The notes beneath the pieces are model-generated. The model was not told the DNA's origin. It saw nothing but the letters and a program-made list of their open reading frames with translations, and searched no databases. A stretch of 64,000 bases of DNA from Ridgeia piscesae (lineage: Eukaryota; Annelida; Polychaeta; Sabellida; Siboglinidae). The position numbers and the translations under genes were made by a program. Below are positions 25,921-38,045 of this stretch, in pieces. The stretch spans positions 395,001-459,000 of the forward strand of contig JAODUO010000061.1 of NCBI GenBank assembly GCA_025642075.2. The letters are read 5' to 3'. Numbering within the stretch: the first letter of the stretch is position 1; each line of letters begins with the position of its first letter.

Positions 25921-27936
25921 ATGTCGAGCCATGCACCTTACAGCACTGGCATAAGCCTGATACCACACGTAAGATGTCGAGCCATGCACCTTACAGCACT
26001 GGCATAAGCCTGATACCATACGTATGCTGTAGAGCCATGCACCTTACAGCACTGGCATAAGCCTGATACCATACGTATGCTGTAGAGCCATGCACCTTAC
26101 AGCACTGGCATAAGCCTGATACCACACGTATGCTGTAGAGCCATGCACCTTACAGCACTGGCATAAGCCTGATACCATACGTATGCTGTAGAGCCATGCA
26201 CCTTACAGCACTGGCATAAGCCTGATACCACCGTATGCTGTAGAGCCATGCACCTTACAGCACTGGCATAAGCCTGATACCATACGTATGCTGTAGAGCC
26301 ATGCACCTTACAGCACTGGCATAAGCCTGATACCATCACGTATGCTGTAGAGCCATGCACCTTACAGCACTGGTATAAGCCTGATACCATACGTATGCTG
26401 TAGAGCCATGCACCTTACAGCACTGGCATAAGCCTGATACCATACGTATGCTGTAGAGCCATGCACCTTACAGCACTGGCATAAGCCTGATACCATACGT
26501 ATGCTGTAGAGCCATGCACCTTACAGCACTGGCATAAGCCTGATACCACACGTATGCTGTAGAGCCATGCACCTTACAGCACTGGCATAAGCCTGATACC
26601 ATACGTATGCTGTAGAGCCATGCACCTTACAGCACTGGCATAAGCCTGATACCATACGTATGCTGTAGAGCCATGCACCTTACAGCACTGGCATAAGCCT
26701 GATACCACACGTATGCTGTAGAGCCATGCACCTTACAGCACTGGCATAAGCCTGATACCATACGTATGCTGTAGAGCCATGCACCTTACAGCACTGGCAT
26801 AAGCCTGATACCACACGTATGCTGTAGAGCCATGCACCTTACAGCACTGGCATAAGCCTGATACCATACGTATGCTGTAGAGCCATGCACCTTACAGCAC
26901 TGGCATAAGCCTGATACCAAAACGTATGCTGTAGAGCCATGCACCTTACAGCACTGGCATAAGCCTGATACCATACGTATGCTGTAGAGCCATGCACCTT
27001 ACAGCACTGGCATAAGCCTGATACCATACGTATGCTGTAGAGCCATGCACCTTACAGCACTGGCATAAGCCTGATACCATACGTATGCTGTAGAGCCATG
27101 CACCTTACAGCACTGACATAAGCCTGATACCATACGTATGCTGTAGAGCCATGCACCTTACAGCACTGGCATAAGCCTGATACCATACGTATGCTGTAGA
27201 GCCATGCACCTTACAGCACTGACATAAGCCTGATACCATACGTATGCTGTAGAGCCATGCACCTTACAGCACTGGCATAAGCCTGATACCATACGTATGC
27301 TGTAGAGCCATGCACCTTACAGCACTGGCATAAGCCTGATACCATACGTATGCTGTAGAGCCATGCACCTTACAGCACTGACATAAGCCTGATACCATAC
27401 GTATGCTGTAGAGCCATGCACCTTACAGCACTGGCATAAGCCTGATACCATACGTATGCTGTAGAGCCATGCACCTTACAGCACTGGCATAAGCCTGATA
27501 CCATACGTATGCTGTAGAGCCATGCACCTTACAGCACTGGCATAAGCCTGATACCATACGTATGCTGTAGAGCCATGCACCTTACAGCACTGGCATAAGC
27601 CTGATACCATACGTATGCTGTAGAGCCATGCACCTTACAGCACTGACATAAGCCTGATACCATACGTATGCTGTAGAGCCATGCACCTTACAGCACTGGC
27701 ATAAGCCTGATACCATACGTATGCTGTAGAGCCATGCACCTTACAGCACTGACATAAGCCTGATACCATACGTATGCTGTAGAGCCATGCACCTTACAGC
27801 ACTGGCATAAGCCTGATACCACACGTATGCTGTAGAGCCATGCACCTTACAGCACTGGCATAAGCCTGATACCACACGTATGCTGTAGAGCCATGCACCT
27901 TACAGCACTGGCATAAGCCTGATACCACACGTATGC
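25921..27936 (+). repeat. 53-bp minisatellite, about 38 copies
   Basis: The unit is ATGCTGTAGAGCCATGCACC, TTACAGCACTGGCATAAGCC, then TGATACCATACGT. Total length 2016 bp is 38.0 units. Copies are nearly identical; changes are mostly CATACGT/CACACGT at the junction, GGCATAA/GACATAA, and a few 1-2-base indels. The first two copies read ATGTCGAGCC and are the most divergent. Unit junctions form the palindrome CATACGTATG. The period is not a multiple of three and minus-strand frames stop within about 60-100 codons, so it is not coding. Confidence 0.98.
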
Positions 27937-29753
27937 ATTGAGACCCTGAGAACTTGTTAAAGTTCCCACACTTCCAAACAGAAAACAGTCGCAAGAGAGA
28001 ATCGAGGCACTGTCTATTAATGTCGGTTGTCAATAAATGTCCCTGTATATTGCCATCCAAACTTATTACACATCAAGCCACTGCAGATAATTGCTGTGTT
28101 TAGAAGCTTCACTGTTGTCGGTTAATTATAAAATCCAATAGGCCGCCGGTATTAATTTTGAATGACTCATTCGCAATCTCGGCCGATCCAGTCACGCACT
28201 TGAGATAGTCGTGTTGACACTCCTACATATTATATACCAGTGAATTCTTCACATAGACTAGACGATATTCATATTTGATCGATGTTAACTGATTGCAACC
28301 AGGTGATTATGTCGCTACCTCGTCTATAGCTGCATGCCATTATTATGAGCTACCGAATTGACTGAATACATATTACTGGCCATTGGTAACCGCTGACAAT
28401 ACCTGTGCATGTTTAAGTGCATAGAGGGAGTACAATTATACTTTATGAAGGCAAATAGGAACAAACTGTTTAGGGTTTGCATGTTTAATACGTTAATGTA
28501 TTATTTATCGAGGGTCACACCTGGTAATTAGATGCTGGTTGCTATATACTTCTTATTTGCATTTTGTCTAATTATCCACAAAATAACTTACTTTCGGTCT
28601 GACATAATATTGTCGACGTGCTAGTGTAAATCAAGATATTATTATACTTTTTTGTTACAGCTGTAATTACCTGCTTGACATGACCAATCAGCCTGATAAA
28701 AACTTGATCTAGATTTTATTCATCCGTGACATTCCATGATGTTAAGGCCATGATTCCTGTACAACTGTAGTACATTAATTATGGATAGTTTCCGGAGTCC
28801 TGGGCCAATGAACAGAGAATGTTATGTCATCTAATCACAATGTGCACGAAAGCAACAGTGTAGCAATAAAATAAATTGTGAAAATATTTTGTATAAACAT
28901 GCATTGCATAATGTTGTGTATTCTGGACACATCAATACAGTAACATCATTGTAACAGTAAACAACATTGGTTACAACCCTTGTTACATTGTAATTGTAAA
29001 ACACATTAACATTACAGTTAATTTTACACAGCAATGTTTACACCATAACAGTAAACCCAGCAATGTTACGCTGCAAAACCACACAATTAGCTAAAGACTG
29101 GCCATGTCTACAGACAGCCCCCCCGGCATCTAGGGTGGTTTTTCAGCCCACTTACTGACACCTTATTTGCCCAGATGTGTTTTGCTTAATTCCACCAGTA
29201 TCGGAATGCCTGTGGCTGTCAAATCAAACTGTTGTCATTTGAATATCGCGCAAAGTACACACGATAATGCACACATGCGACACATATCGCAGGGTGCTAC
29301 CCCCATTCAATGAACCCGGTTGTTAGCTATCTCGACTGAGATAGATATCTCGACTGGGATCTTGTAATATCCCGCCAATGAAATCTCTTCGTGCCATCAT
29401 CTGCACTTGATGGGAACTGTGCCATGTGATGGGTTATCTGGGTGACCGTTTTCATGTCACCTGAAAGTGTATTCAGGTGGTCTTCGGCTGTCAATGGCAA
29501 CATTACCTTGGATCATCTAGTGCGTCACAGTTTGTGTTTTGTCTAGTCTCGCTGGCTGTAGGTGTTGTTTGGCATGCCTGCCAACATAACAACTGTTGTT
29601 TGTAGCACGCCTTGACCTAATTACATGTCATTATTGTGGTGACCTGTTTACACACAAGTGCTATCAATCGGATATCTAAAACGTCATCTGAACCTGTCTT
29701 CAGGTTATGTTTTTAATAAACCAGAGGTGTCTATGAACATTACATAATTTCCA

Positions 29754-29756
<3 letters not shown>

Positions 29757-29803
<47 letters not shown>

Positions 29804-29828
29804 TATATATATTACACTACTGTATATA

Positions 29829-29905
<77 letters not shown>
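29757..29905. repeat. Two TA dinucleotide blocks
   Basis: TA runs separated by ATTATATATATATTACACTA and a short spacer. Self-complementary; likely length-polymorphic. Confidence 0.95.
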
Positions 29906-29910
<5 letters not shown>

Positions 29911-30254
29911 ATTTCTGATCGCAGATTGTCACCATTTTTAAATGTTACAATTCAGACCAACACCAACGCCAGGGGCTTATCAACTGTCCAACTATTGCTC
30001 ATCTGTCAGTAACCCACAGTTTTGTTTGTAAACATATTTATGCTCCTGGCCCTTACCCAAGCAGCTGGTGACATGTCGCGTTCATTTATCACCCAGCTGT
30101 GAACATGAATACTTTCTGGTGTCTAATCTGTGCACCATTCCGTTAATAAATGTTCACAATATGCAAGAATGCAGCAGAATTTGAATTATTTCAACTTTCA
30201 TAATAATATCAAACATGGTGATGTGATCAGAATTTTTTCCCAGCACAAAATAAC

Positions 30255-30420
30255 AACTGTACTGTACCGTACCGTACCGTACGATCGTACGTACTCGCAG
30301 TCAACGATGTACTACGTACCGTACGTATCGCACTGCATCACCACCGATGCCGACCGACGCATGCACGTACGACGACCGTACCGTACTGTACTCGTACCGT
30401 ACCGTACCGTACTGTATTTG
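30255..30420. repeat. GTACC / CGTAC-rich degenerate repeat
   Basis: Two clusters of GTACC pentamers (about 30260-30285 and 30375-30415) flank a palindrome-rich segment with GATCGTACGTAC and GTACGTA. CpG frequency is well above that of the surrounding intron. Confidence 0.8.
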
Positions 30421-30463
30421 TAACCATCCCTCCACTCAATAATAACAAATAGTTAATTTATAA

Positions 30464-30665
30464 TTAAGTCATATACCTGAGGAAATCTTAACAACCAATG
30501 TCAGCCAAGAACATAAAACAATAACCATTTTCATTCATACTTAAGTCAGATACCTGCGGAAATATTAGCAGCTGACGTCAACCACAAACATACAACAATA
30601 GCTGCTACGTTCATTCATATTTAAGTCTCACCCGAGGGAATATATACAGCCAATATCCTTGACCC
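30464..30665 (+). repeat. Imperfect 77-80-bp triplication
   Basis: Repeats begin at 30464, 30541 and 30621 with TTAAGTC followed by a variant of ATACCTGAGGAAAT, and share ACATACAACAATA and TTCATTCATA words. Divergence between copies suggests an old duplication. Confidence 0.7.
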
Positions 30666-30832
30666 TTGCAACAAAACCATCCATTGTACTCGAGTTGACA
30701 AGAGCAATCCCGTTGTTCCGTCCAGGATGATTATCATTATAGAAAGTCAGTGAAAGCGTACTTAGAAAGAAAATGGTTGTAATTAGAAATTGGATAATTA
30801 TGCTCAATGTAATGAAATGTGTTTATGTTCAG

Positions 30833-30928
30833 GCATGCGTGGAAGAGACACAGAGAAGTTGGGCCTCTCTGCTTGAGGCTTCACACTGTATGCGCGTTCA
30901 CCTCGAGAATGCCGCCAGATACCAGCAG
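30833..30928 (+). CDS. shot/MACF1: Spectraplakin exon: plakin domain, repeat 4 helix C
   Basis: A 96-nt, phase 0/0 exon (32 residues). It contains E-E-T-Q-R-S-W-A-S-L-L and H-L-E-N-A-A-R-Y-Q-Q. A tryptophan in a Q-x-x-W-x-x-L-L context followed by L-x-E-N-A-x-x-Y is the pattern of plakin spectrin repeat 4 helix C (known from plectin and MACF1). The acceptor is tttatgttcag and the donor gtgagc. It is amphipathic and helical throughout. Confidence 0.87.
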
Positions 30929-32230
30929 GTGAGCATTGTGGGAAGGCTCAGAGGAGGGTGCCTACATGATCATTGTAGCGATAACATTCACGAGATCGCC
31001 GATAACATAGTTGCACTGAGATTGGGGTAAATGCTTTGGGTACACAGTGAAGGGTGAATGAAATGCCAACCATATGTCTGTTAAGACAGAGCATATGTTT
31101 GTAGTTTTTACTTATGTAAATGAATGAATATTTTTGTGTGAAGTTGAACCAACTGACAACCAGAAAATGAGGGTGATGTGGCTCAGTTTCTTATGGCTGC
31201 AGTTTGCAGTTGAACGTAATAATTATTTGCATCCAGGCATAATTTACACCATGTCACAGAGTTGGGAATACATGGAGCAAAAAGCACACACAGATTGTGG
31301 AAGCAATCAGAGGGACACTTTTAAATGGACGCACTGAGTGATTTGTCACTGTTTTATGTGCTTACAAATCAGTTATGTCACACAAATGTTTGACATCACT
31401 GTTATCTCTGTTGGAGTTTTTACTCAGTTGGTATGAATCATGTCTGAATGCACTTTTGTTGCGAGCGACTGCAACTAAAATTGTCTAAAATTGGCAGAAC
31501 TAACACCTCCTAAATTAGCATTCATACATGATCTGAAGTGTCATAGTAGACAGCGCCTATGTGGATATTTTGTTCAACACACTACAATGCATACTACAAG
31601 TGTAGACTGGTTGAACAATTTGTTGCACAATAATTATTTTACATCCGTTTACACCATCGGTCTTTTAACATGACACACTGTTACACATACATGTGAATAT
31701 GTGTTACAGTTGAATATTACATTTACAAGTTATTATTAACAGTATGTTACAATTGAATTGAACAAACTCAATGTTACAGACAGTTGACTGAAATGGCCAA
31801 ATACAATTACTATGTGTTACAGACCTACATGTGACTGTTACAATGACAGTATATTACAGTTGCCTGTTACACTGACTGCGTTATTACCATTACACTTGCT
31901 GTTTAACAGTTGACCATTACACAGAATGTTATATGTGACTCTCATAATTGACTTACAGTTGATTATTACAAATGTTACATTGTCCATTACAGTTGGCTGT
32001 TACTACAATTGACTGCTACACTGGCTGATGCAGTTGACTGTTACACTATGTTATTACCATTATGCTGACTGTTACAAATGATAGTTACCATTGACCGGTA
32101 CATTGAATGTTACAGTTGACTGTTAATATTGATTATTACAGTTGATTGTTACAGGCCTGGCTATTACAGCTAACTGTTACATTGTCTGTTACATTGGCTG
32201 TTACACTGACTGTTACACTGACTGTTACAG
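30929..32230 (+). other. Intron ending in degenerate GTTACAG / GTTGACTG repeats
   Basis: From about 31670 the intron is a degenerate array of GTTACA and GTTGACTGTTAC words. The acceptor used at 32231 (actgttacag) is one of these words, so several similar decoy acceptors lie upstream. No exon was recognised. Confidence 0.75.
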
Positions 32231-32341
32231 TTCTGTCACGAGGCTGCTCACAGTGAGACTGGACTGAAAATGTTGACGTCCTGGTGTCGTAACCAAGCAC
32301 CATCCAAGGACAGTGCCCAAGTGGTCAGCTCACACATCAAA
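32231..32341 (+). CDS. shot/MACF1: Spectraplakin exon: plakin domain, repeat 4-5 linker helix
   Basis: A 111-nt, phase 0/0 exon (37 residues). F-C-H-E-A-A-H-S-E-T-G-L-K-M-L begins it and Q-V-V-S-S-H-I-K ends it. It matches the order and spacing of the continuous helix between repeats 4 and 5 in the plakin domain, where F-x-x-(D/E)-x-x-x-x-E-x-x-L-x-x-L is typical. The donor is gtaagt. The CCGT array begins only about 45 bp past this donor. Confidence 0.85.
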
Positions 32342-35300
32342 GTAAGTGACCACTTCTTGTCTCACTGTAATGTCACACACCTCTGCTCTGTCTGTCTGTC
32401 CGTCCGTCCGTCCGTCCGTCCGTCCGTCCGTCCGTCCGTCCGTCCGTCCGTCCGTCCGTCCGTCCGTCCGTCCGTCCGTCCGTCCGTCCGTCCGTCCGTC
32501 CGTCCGTCTCCGTCCGTCTCCGTCCGTCCGTCCGTCCGTCCGTCCGTCCGTCCGTCCGTCCGTCCGTCCGTCCGTCCGTCCGTCCGTCCGTCCGTCCGTC
32601 CGTCCGTCCGTCCGTCCGTCCGTCCGTCCGTCCGTCCGTCCGTCCGTCCGTCCGTCCGTCCTTCTGTTTCTCCATCCGTCCGTCTGTTTCTCCCTCCGTC
32701 TGTCTCTCCCTCTGTCTGTATGTGTGTCAGTCTCACTCTCTCTCACCCCGTCCCTCCCTCCTCTCTCTGCATCCCTCCATCCCTGCCTCGATCCCATCCT
32801 CTTGACCTCCCCTATAATGAGTGTCTCCCCACTGTCTGTTGCTGACATTCAGGTAATCACAGTGAGGATTGACACAGTCTGGTGTAGCAGAGAAGTACAA
32901 CGCTGTTCTTAATATTAATGTGTAAACCTTATTTCCCCTCTTGGCATTACCCCAGTTCACTGAGCTGTACATTTGCGACCCTTGAATTGATTGTTACAAA
33001 AATGCACGGATTGGTCCAGCAAGCAGGACAGGTTTATGGGTCATCCTTACAAATGCATTGACCTGTTCGCTGTGTAAAAAACACTTAAAATAAGAATCGT
33101 TTATGCATATAGCATTTTATCTGAAGTTTTGAAAAAACTCTTGTAAGGATGGTGAGATATGAACCATAATGACTGTGCATATTGTGTATAGATAGATGTA
33201 GACATTTACAAAATGGACATCAACTTGATGTGTTCAAGTTACAAAAGGTGGTATAACTTTTCACCAGTTGTGCTGATAAAAATGATGGATGTCGCCATGA
33301 ATAGATGCTGCTATCTCAGATTGATTGAACCCTGGCTGTCAGCGAATGTCTTCAGTTACTCAGTTACTATCTAGATTGCTGGACAGTTGGCATAATAATG
33401 TCGGCCATTGTTAGCTGTGTGTGTGGCCAATGGTCTCTCTTTGTTCCTGAGGTCCAGAGTGAGGCTGACCTAGATATGGGTCCTCATTGCCTAGTTCAAT
33501 TTTATCTTCATCAGTACAGTAGTGAAGGCACAACATACACCATTTTAATATCTACAAGAAATCATTGTAATAGTGATTTAGACATTATGCATGCATTATA
33601 AGCAGGTGTTAATCTCCACATGGTACCACTGTAATATTGTAATATATCAATCATTATCTAGATAGAAATACAATCCAGAGAAGCCTCTAGATAGTACCCC
33701 AATGCTTTTATGCCATTTAGTAGTCGAGGCAATGATTTTCTCAATAGGAAATTGTTCATAATTATATTATGTATTGTTAAAATTAAGCAGTCTCTGTTTG
33801 AAAATGGACGATTCACTGCAGTATCAGGAAGGATAATATTTACACAGAAGTAACACGAAGGGTCGATCCTGGTGTTGATAATTATAATTATATAAGTTGT
33901 TAAGGAGCAAAATTTATTTTAGAGAGCGAAATCAGGATAAAGAGCTCAGACAAGCTCCTACAGAATGTTCAATAAAAGGGTCCCCAAATTTCACAGGCAC
34001 ACTAAAATTGCTTAAAGCATTCCCCACTTGGATACTACAAATATTTACAATTGATGGTGATCATGCAGCCAATCAGAGACAGTGAGTCTTGATATCACAA
34101 GGTCATCTGGGAACAATAGAATGGACAAGTCTTGGCAGTAGACAGGCCATATAAGTCACCCTGCAAGATCAGATTAACTCCTGAGTCAGCCACCAGACTC
34201 CCAGCCATGTTTGCTGCAAGAAACACATTTATAACACGAGTCTGGTAAAAAGATTGCCAATTAGCTGCAGCGGCATCCCCACTGGAGGTTCCCTGTGTCC
34301 CAGTGGGGATTCGCACCATCTGGACCCAGTGACTGATTGAATGGTTTATTCACAATATCACTGGTTCTTGTTTATATTAAATTACACTTTTGGGAATGCA
34401 ATCAACCCCCACAGTGGTGGTTTTTACTAAGATTTAAATCACAAACACATGGGTACACTGTACTTGGTATGTTTTATTTAAGTGCACCATTTAATGTCGC
34501 TTGCTGCTGATTATGTGTGATTTGGAAAAACACCACATTCAACAGCAAAGTCTATATTTAGCGTTCAGCTCGGTACATTATATTATGCACCACCTTTTGT
34601 ACAAAAAAACTACATTAGTAAGCATCTAAGAAACAAGGCTACAAAATCACAAATTGCACATAATTAAAAAGAATCACGTAAAATGTCATCAAAATAATCA
34701 TAGAAATGTTGTAAAGGAATTAAACATCAACAGTTCTATTCAGATGTGTATATTTCACTGATTCATATATAATTCATGAATGAAGTGCTCTGATGTATGT
34801 GATCCTTGGAATGTGTGCTGATGCACTAAGATTAAAGTGGAGTGTCACTTCACTCCTCTTTTGATGTTCACCTGTGTGTGGAGTTGCATGAACCTGAAAG
34901 TGGAGCTCACTGTGCATAGGGCATAAGTCTGCTAAGAATTATGGGAGTTGACTCACAGGGCTTGTATCAAAAAAATTCTTGAAATAAAAAAGTCATTTTT
35001 TTGACCTCCTAGAAATGTCTTATAGTGACATGAATACCTTATAAAAGAAATAATGTAAATTTGGTAATGTTCTGTGTTATGTAGTGACACAAAATGTTGG
35101 TACACCTGTATTTCCTAAACAAAATTTTATGATTTTGAAAGAATCTACAAAAACGGTATGAATTCACTTTGTGGTGAATTTTGAGGACTTTTGAGCATTA
35201 AGTTTGCTTGCTCTTGCTATTAAGTAAATGATTTCTCACAGGAGTTTGTTTCACCATTGGGACACAGGGGAGTTGGGTGATGCTCCTGATCAAGACAAGC

Positions 35301-35827
35301 AATATCATTCAGTGGTTCAATCTATTAAGTAATTGCTCTATTTGATCAAATTTCACTCTAAAAACACCATTACCGAACAAACACTTTGCTGTGATGTTGA
35401 ACCTTTGAGATGAAACATGTTTTATATTAAGAATGCATTCATGGTAAAATCAGGTTAAAGGCGAGGTGAGAAATATGACTTCTTGCATCGGAGAGTCTGA
35501 ACAATAGGTTTCATTTTGCTTTCGATCTTAGAGCTGCTGGATTTGTTATAATTTTTTCGGTAAATTCAGGATGGCATCTGGCAAGTTCTGTTGGTTTGTG
35601 CCCAATCACCTAAGTTGATTTATCATTGGATGTCTTGTGTTATTGGTTGACAATCCTCCATAAATATCAACTAACTCCTAAAATACAAAAACCAAGTTTC
35701 AAGTTTTGAATCATTCGGCAGCCAGTGGCTGTCTAAACAGCTTGAATGTATATTTATTTTGTGTAATAGTCATGAAATGTGGCGATGTGTGCAGACATTA
35801 CAAGTGACCACTGACCACTGCTTGTAG
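32342..35827 (+). other. 3.5-kb intron with CCGT array
   Basis: After the CCGT block (32387-32780) the DNA is AT-rich and repeat-poor. A short inverted repeat, ATCCCCACTGG...CCAGTGGGGAT (34275-34310), lies within a tRNA-like GGTGCGAATCCCC context on the minus strand and may be an old SINE remnant. The 3' end has the acceptor ctgcttgtag. Confidence 0.7.
32387..32780 (+). repeat. CCGT tetranucleotide array with degenerate CCCT/CTCT tail
   Basis: About 270 bp of nearly perfect CCGT (interrupted by two CCGTCT units near 32507-32519) followed by degenerate CTGTCTCTCCCTC to about 32780. It is strictly pyrimidine plus CpG on the + strand. Frames such as S-V-R-P and T-D-G-R repeats on the two strands are artefacts of the tetranucleotide period. 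Confidence 0.97.
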
Positions 35828-35974
35828 GAGACCCTCCAGCACCTGTTGGCCTACCAGGTGAAGGTGGATGCTCTTTACGCTCACTGTGACACCATCGTTC
35901 CAGTTCCACTACGGAGACGACCTGTCGACATCCCTCTCAAGGTGAAGGCCTTGGTCAACTATGATGACCAGCAG
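35828..35974 (+). CDS. shot/MACF1: Spectraplakin exon: repeat 5 and start of SH3 domain
   Basis: A 147-nt, phase 0/0 exon (49 residues). The first half (E-T-L-Q-H-L-L-A-Y-Q-V-K-V-D-A-L) is helix B of spectrin repeat 5. The second half, V-P-L-R-R-R-P-V-D-I-P-L-K then V-K-A-L-V-N-Y-D-D-Q-Q, is the entry into the plakin SH3 domain: the basic-proline linker and the A-L-x-x-Y strand that replaces the usual ALYDY. In known plakins this SH3 packs against repeat 4 and is thought not to bind ordinary proline ligands. The acceptor is ctgcttgtag and the donor gtgagc. Confidence 0.93.
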
Positions 35975-37982
35975 GTGAGCTCATTGCCGACATTATAGCC
36001 TTCTTTGTCCCCATTGCATTTTGGGGACCAGTGGGCCACATCACTTCATCCGCTCTGCTTCATTTGATGGGGGCATTTCTGTGTGTTGCAATCTTCTTTT
36101 CTTTCTCCTGGGATATGGATGTTGATGGTCAGAAATTGTTTAGCCAATTTGTTGATGGTCAGAATTTTCATTAGCCAATTTTGACCAGATGCTAAGATCA
36201 GCAGTCTATAGACACACTGCCCAGCATATGTAGGTGCTTATGTGGGTCAGCTCGATGATATAAATCAACTCAAACGGAGCAGCAGCAAAACCAGAGATAT
36301 CACTGTTTGTCAAAGTCATAATGACAAAAAAGATTTTGTGAATTTTACATTCACCAGATAGAAAACTGTTTCATTTATGATGCAAATGGTGATTGGCATT
36401 TCAACCAAAATCCTCAAATTCTGAGCTGTTTCTCGTGTCTCTTCTGAGACTTATCTCCCAATTGACACTGTCTCTCTGTCAACTCTGTCATAACTTTAGT
36501 CTATTTATTCTACCACCTATAATAAAATGGTCACTAAGTCATTAACTTTTCAATCATTCCCACATCAACTGTCACAATCTTTAGCTGTTGTATTCCCTCC
36601 TTAGTCACTCCTGCCCTTCAACTTCTCTCTTCGCACTCCTTCATAGTTTTGATATTCACTCTTTGTTTTGATCTTACATCTTAGTTCCAATCTTCTTCTC
36701 CTTCTTAACCACCCTCTTAGGTTGTCACTTCACTCGTTGTGGATCAGTCCTAGTTCTCCTTTTCTTTATGTGATATTAGTTATATCACATTTATATGAAA
36801 TTATCAAAACACACATTTGGTAAAATCTCTGCAGTCATCCGGTATCAACTGTACTATAGCCTATATGTCTTCTTCTGTTACACATGGAGTTCATATTAGT
36901 ACATTCTTGGCAGCGGTTCAGTTACCCACTTAGAGAACACAAGTGGACCGTGACCAAGTGTGAATCTTCCTAAAGGACCTCAGTTTGTGAATAGCTCTCC
37001 TCTGGTAAATTATGACTCTAAAAATGGCTGCATGATAGATTGAATGCTTTGAATTTTGTTGTGCCTCTGTTTCCAATAAGGCTTGTGTGACAGGTGTGTT
37101 TTGGTGAAACCTGAGGTTGTTATAATTAATTCGAAAAGATTTGGTGAGATTGTACACCCTACTTTGGATTTTTCTTTGAGAAGGTACAATAAGGACTTGT
37201 TCCTTCTGCCTGCTGTCTAAAATAAACCACCAGTTCTGTTGCTGGGTCATCAGGCCAGCTGGAACTGAAATAGACAATATTGAATGGCTGATATAATTAT
37301 GGTATACACCCAGATGTTTTTCTAGAATTGTGAACTGTTTGCACATCTCTTCAGTATGGTTCATTGCAGAAAACAAGTTTGTAAAAACAACCTTTACAGA
37401 GAACTGACACAGCTGTTTCCAAACATGTTGTGACAACTGGTTAAGCATTAAGCACTGCTGTCATAAAAAAATGTAGAAACAAATGTGTGGATGATTTAAT
37501 TGTACTGTCGTATGCCATTAAACTAATGGCACAATCGGATGGAAGTAATTAATGAACAGTGCATGATGCAATTCAACTGCTGTCCAATTTTGGCCATTCC
37601 TCATGTTTACTGCTCCTTGTGCTTTGTTCTTCCAGTGCATTGCCATTATGCTCCATCACAAGATCATGTTACTTTTTTCAGACTCAGCCCAACAGAGCCC
37701 ATAAACATTTCTGTAACGAGAATATTGATAAAATTATACACTCGCTTTTTCTACTTTTGTCTTTTTATGACTCATGCGTAAATAAGAGTTTTCATTAAAG
37801 CCGGATAAAATATTACAGAATTGCATGCAACTCACAGTAGCGTAACTGTTACAGAAACTGAAATATGGTAATTACGATACGTTGTCTTTAAAATGTGTGC
37901 ATTGTGTGTCCAACATCTATTCAGATACTCTGGATTTTTTATCACATGACCCATGTCACATGATCCATGTCACATGTTCCAG
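35975..37982 (+). other. 2-kb intron
   Basis: AT-rich, with a small duplication of GTTGATGGTCAGAA (36119-36185). A 172-codon minus-strand open frame (36930-37448) has no domain and is AT-rich, and I treat it as chance. The acceptor lies after CATGTCACATGATCCATGTC repeats. Confidence 0.7.
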
Positions 37983-38045
37983 GTGAAGATAAGCAAGGAT
38001 GAGGAGTGTTTGCTGTTGGATAACTCAGAGATAACAAAATGGAAG
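37983..38045 (+). CDS. shot/MACF1: Spectraplakin exon: middle of SH3 domain
   Basis: A 63-nt, phase 0/0 exon: V-K-I-S-K-D-E-E-C-L-L-L then D-N-S-E-I-T-K-W-K. This is the plakin SH3 core: K-x-D-E-C-x-L-x-D-N-S-x-x-x-K-W-K matches the MACF1/dystonin pattern closely. The tryptophan before the exon end is the conserved SH3 position at the start of a beta strand. It is a short exon, but phase, splice sites (ag/gtatgc) and sequence all agree. Confidence 0.93.

Larger units (their letters stand above)
25442..30832 (+). other. 5.4-kb intron with 53-bp minisatellite
   Basis: Holds the 53-bp array (25921-27936), two TA blocks (29757-29905), GTACC-rich DNA (30255-30420) and a 77-80-bp imperfect triplication (30464-30665). 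The stretch 28.1-29.5 kb has somewhat more CpG than its surroundings but no recognisable exon. Confidence 0.75.

Noticed and set aside
25921..27936. Repeat array that could be mistaken for a CRISPR array
   Set aside because: Units are contiguous 53-mers with no spacers, in an animal intron, with no cas genes.
32330..32912. Long open frames on both strands (S-V-R-P and T-D-G-R repeats)
   Set aside because: Products of the CCGT period; no start context, splice support or domain.
34095..34319. 74-codon minus-strand frame with tRNA-like GGTGCGAATCCCC
   Set aside because: Probably a SINE remnant; no matching A-box and no protein domain, so not listed as a gene.
36930..37448. 172-codon minus-strand frame
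   Set aside because: AT-rich, no recognisable domain, lies within an intron of the supported gene, with no splice or promoter evidence.
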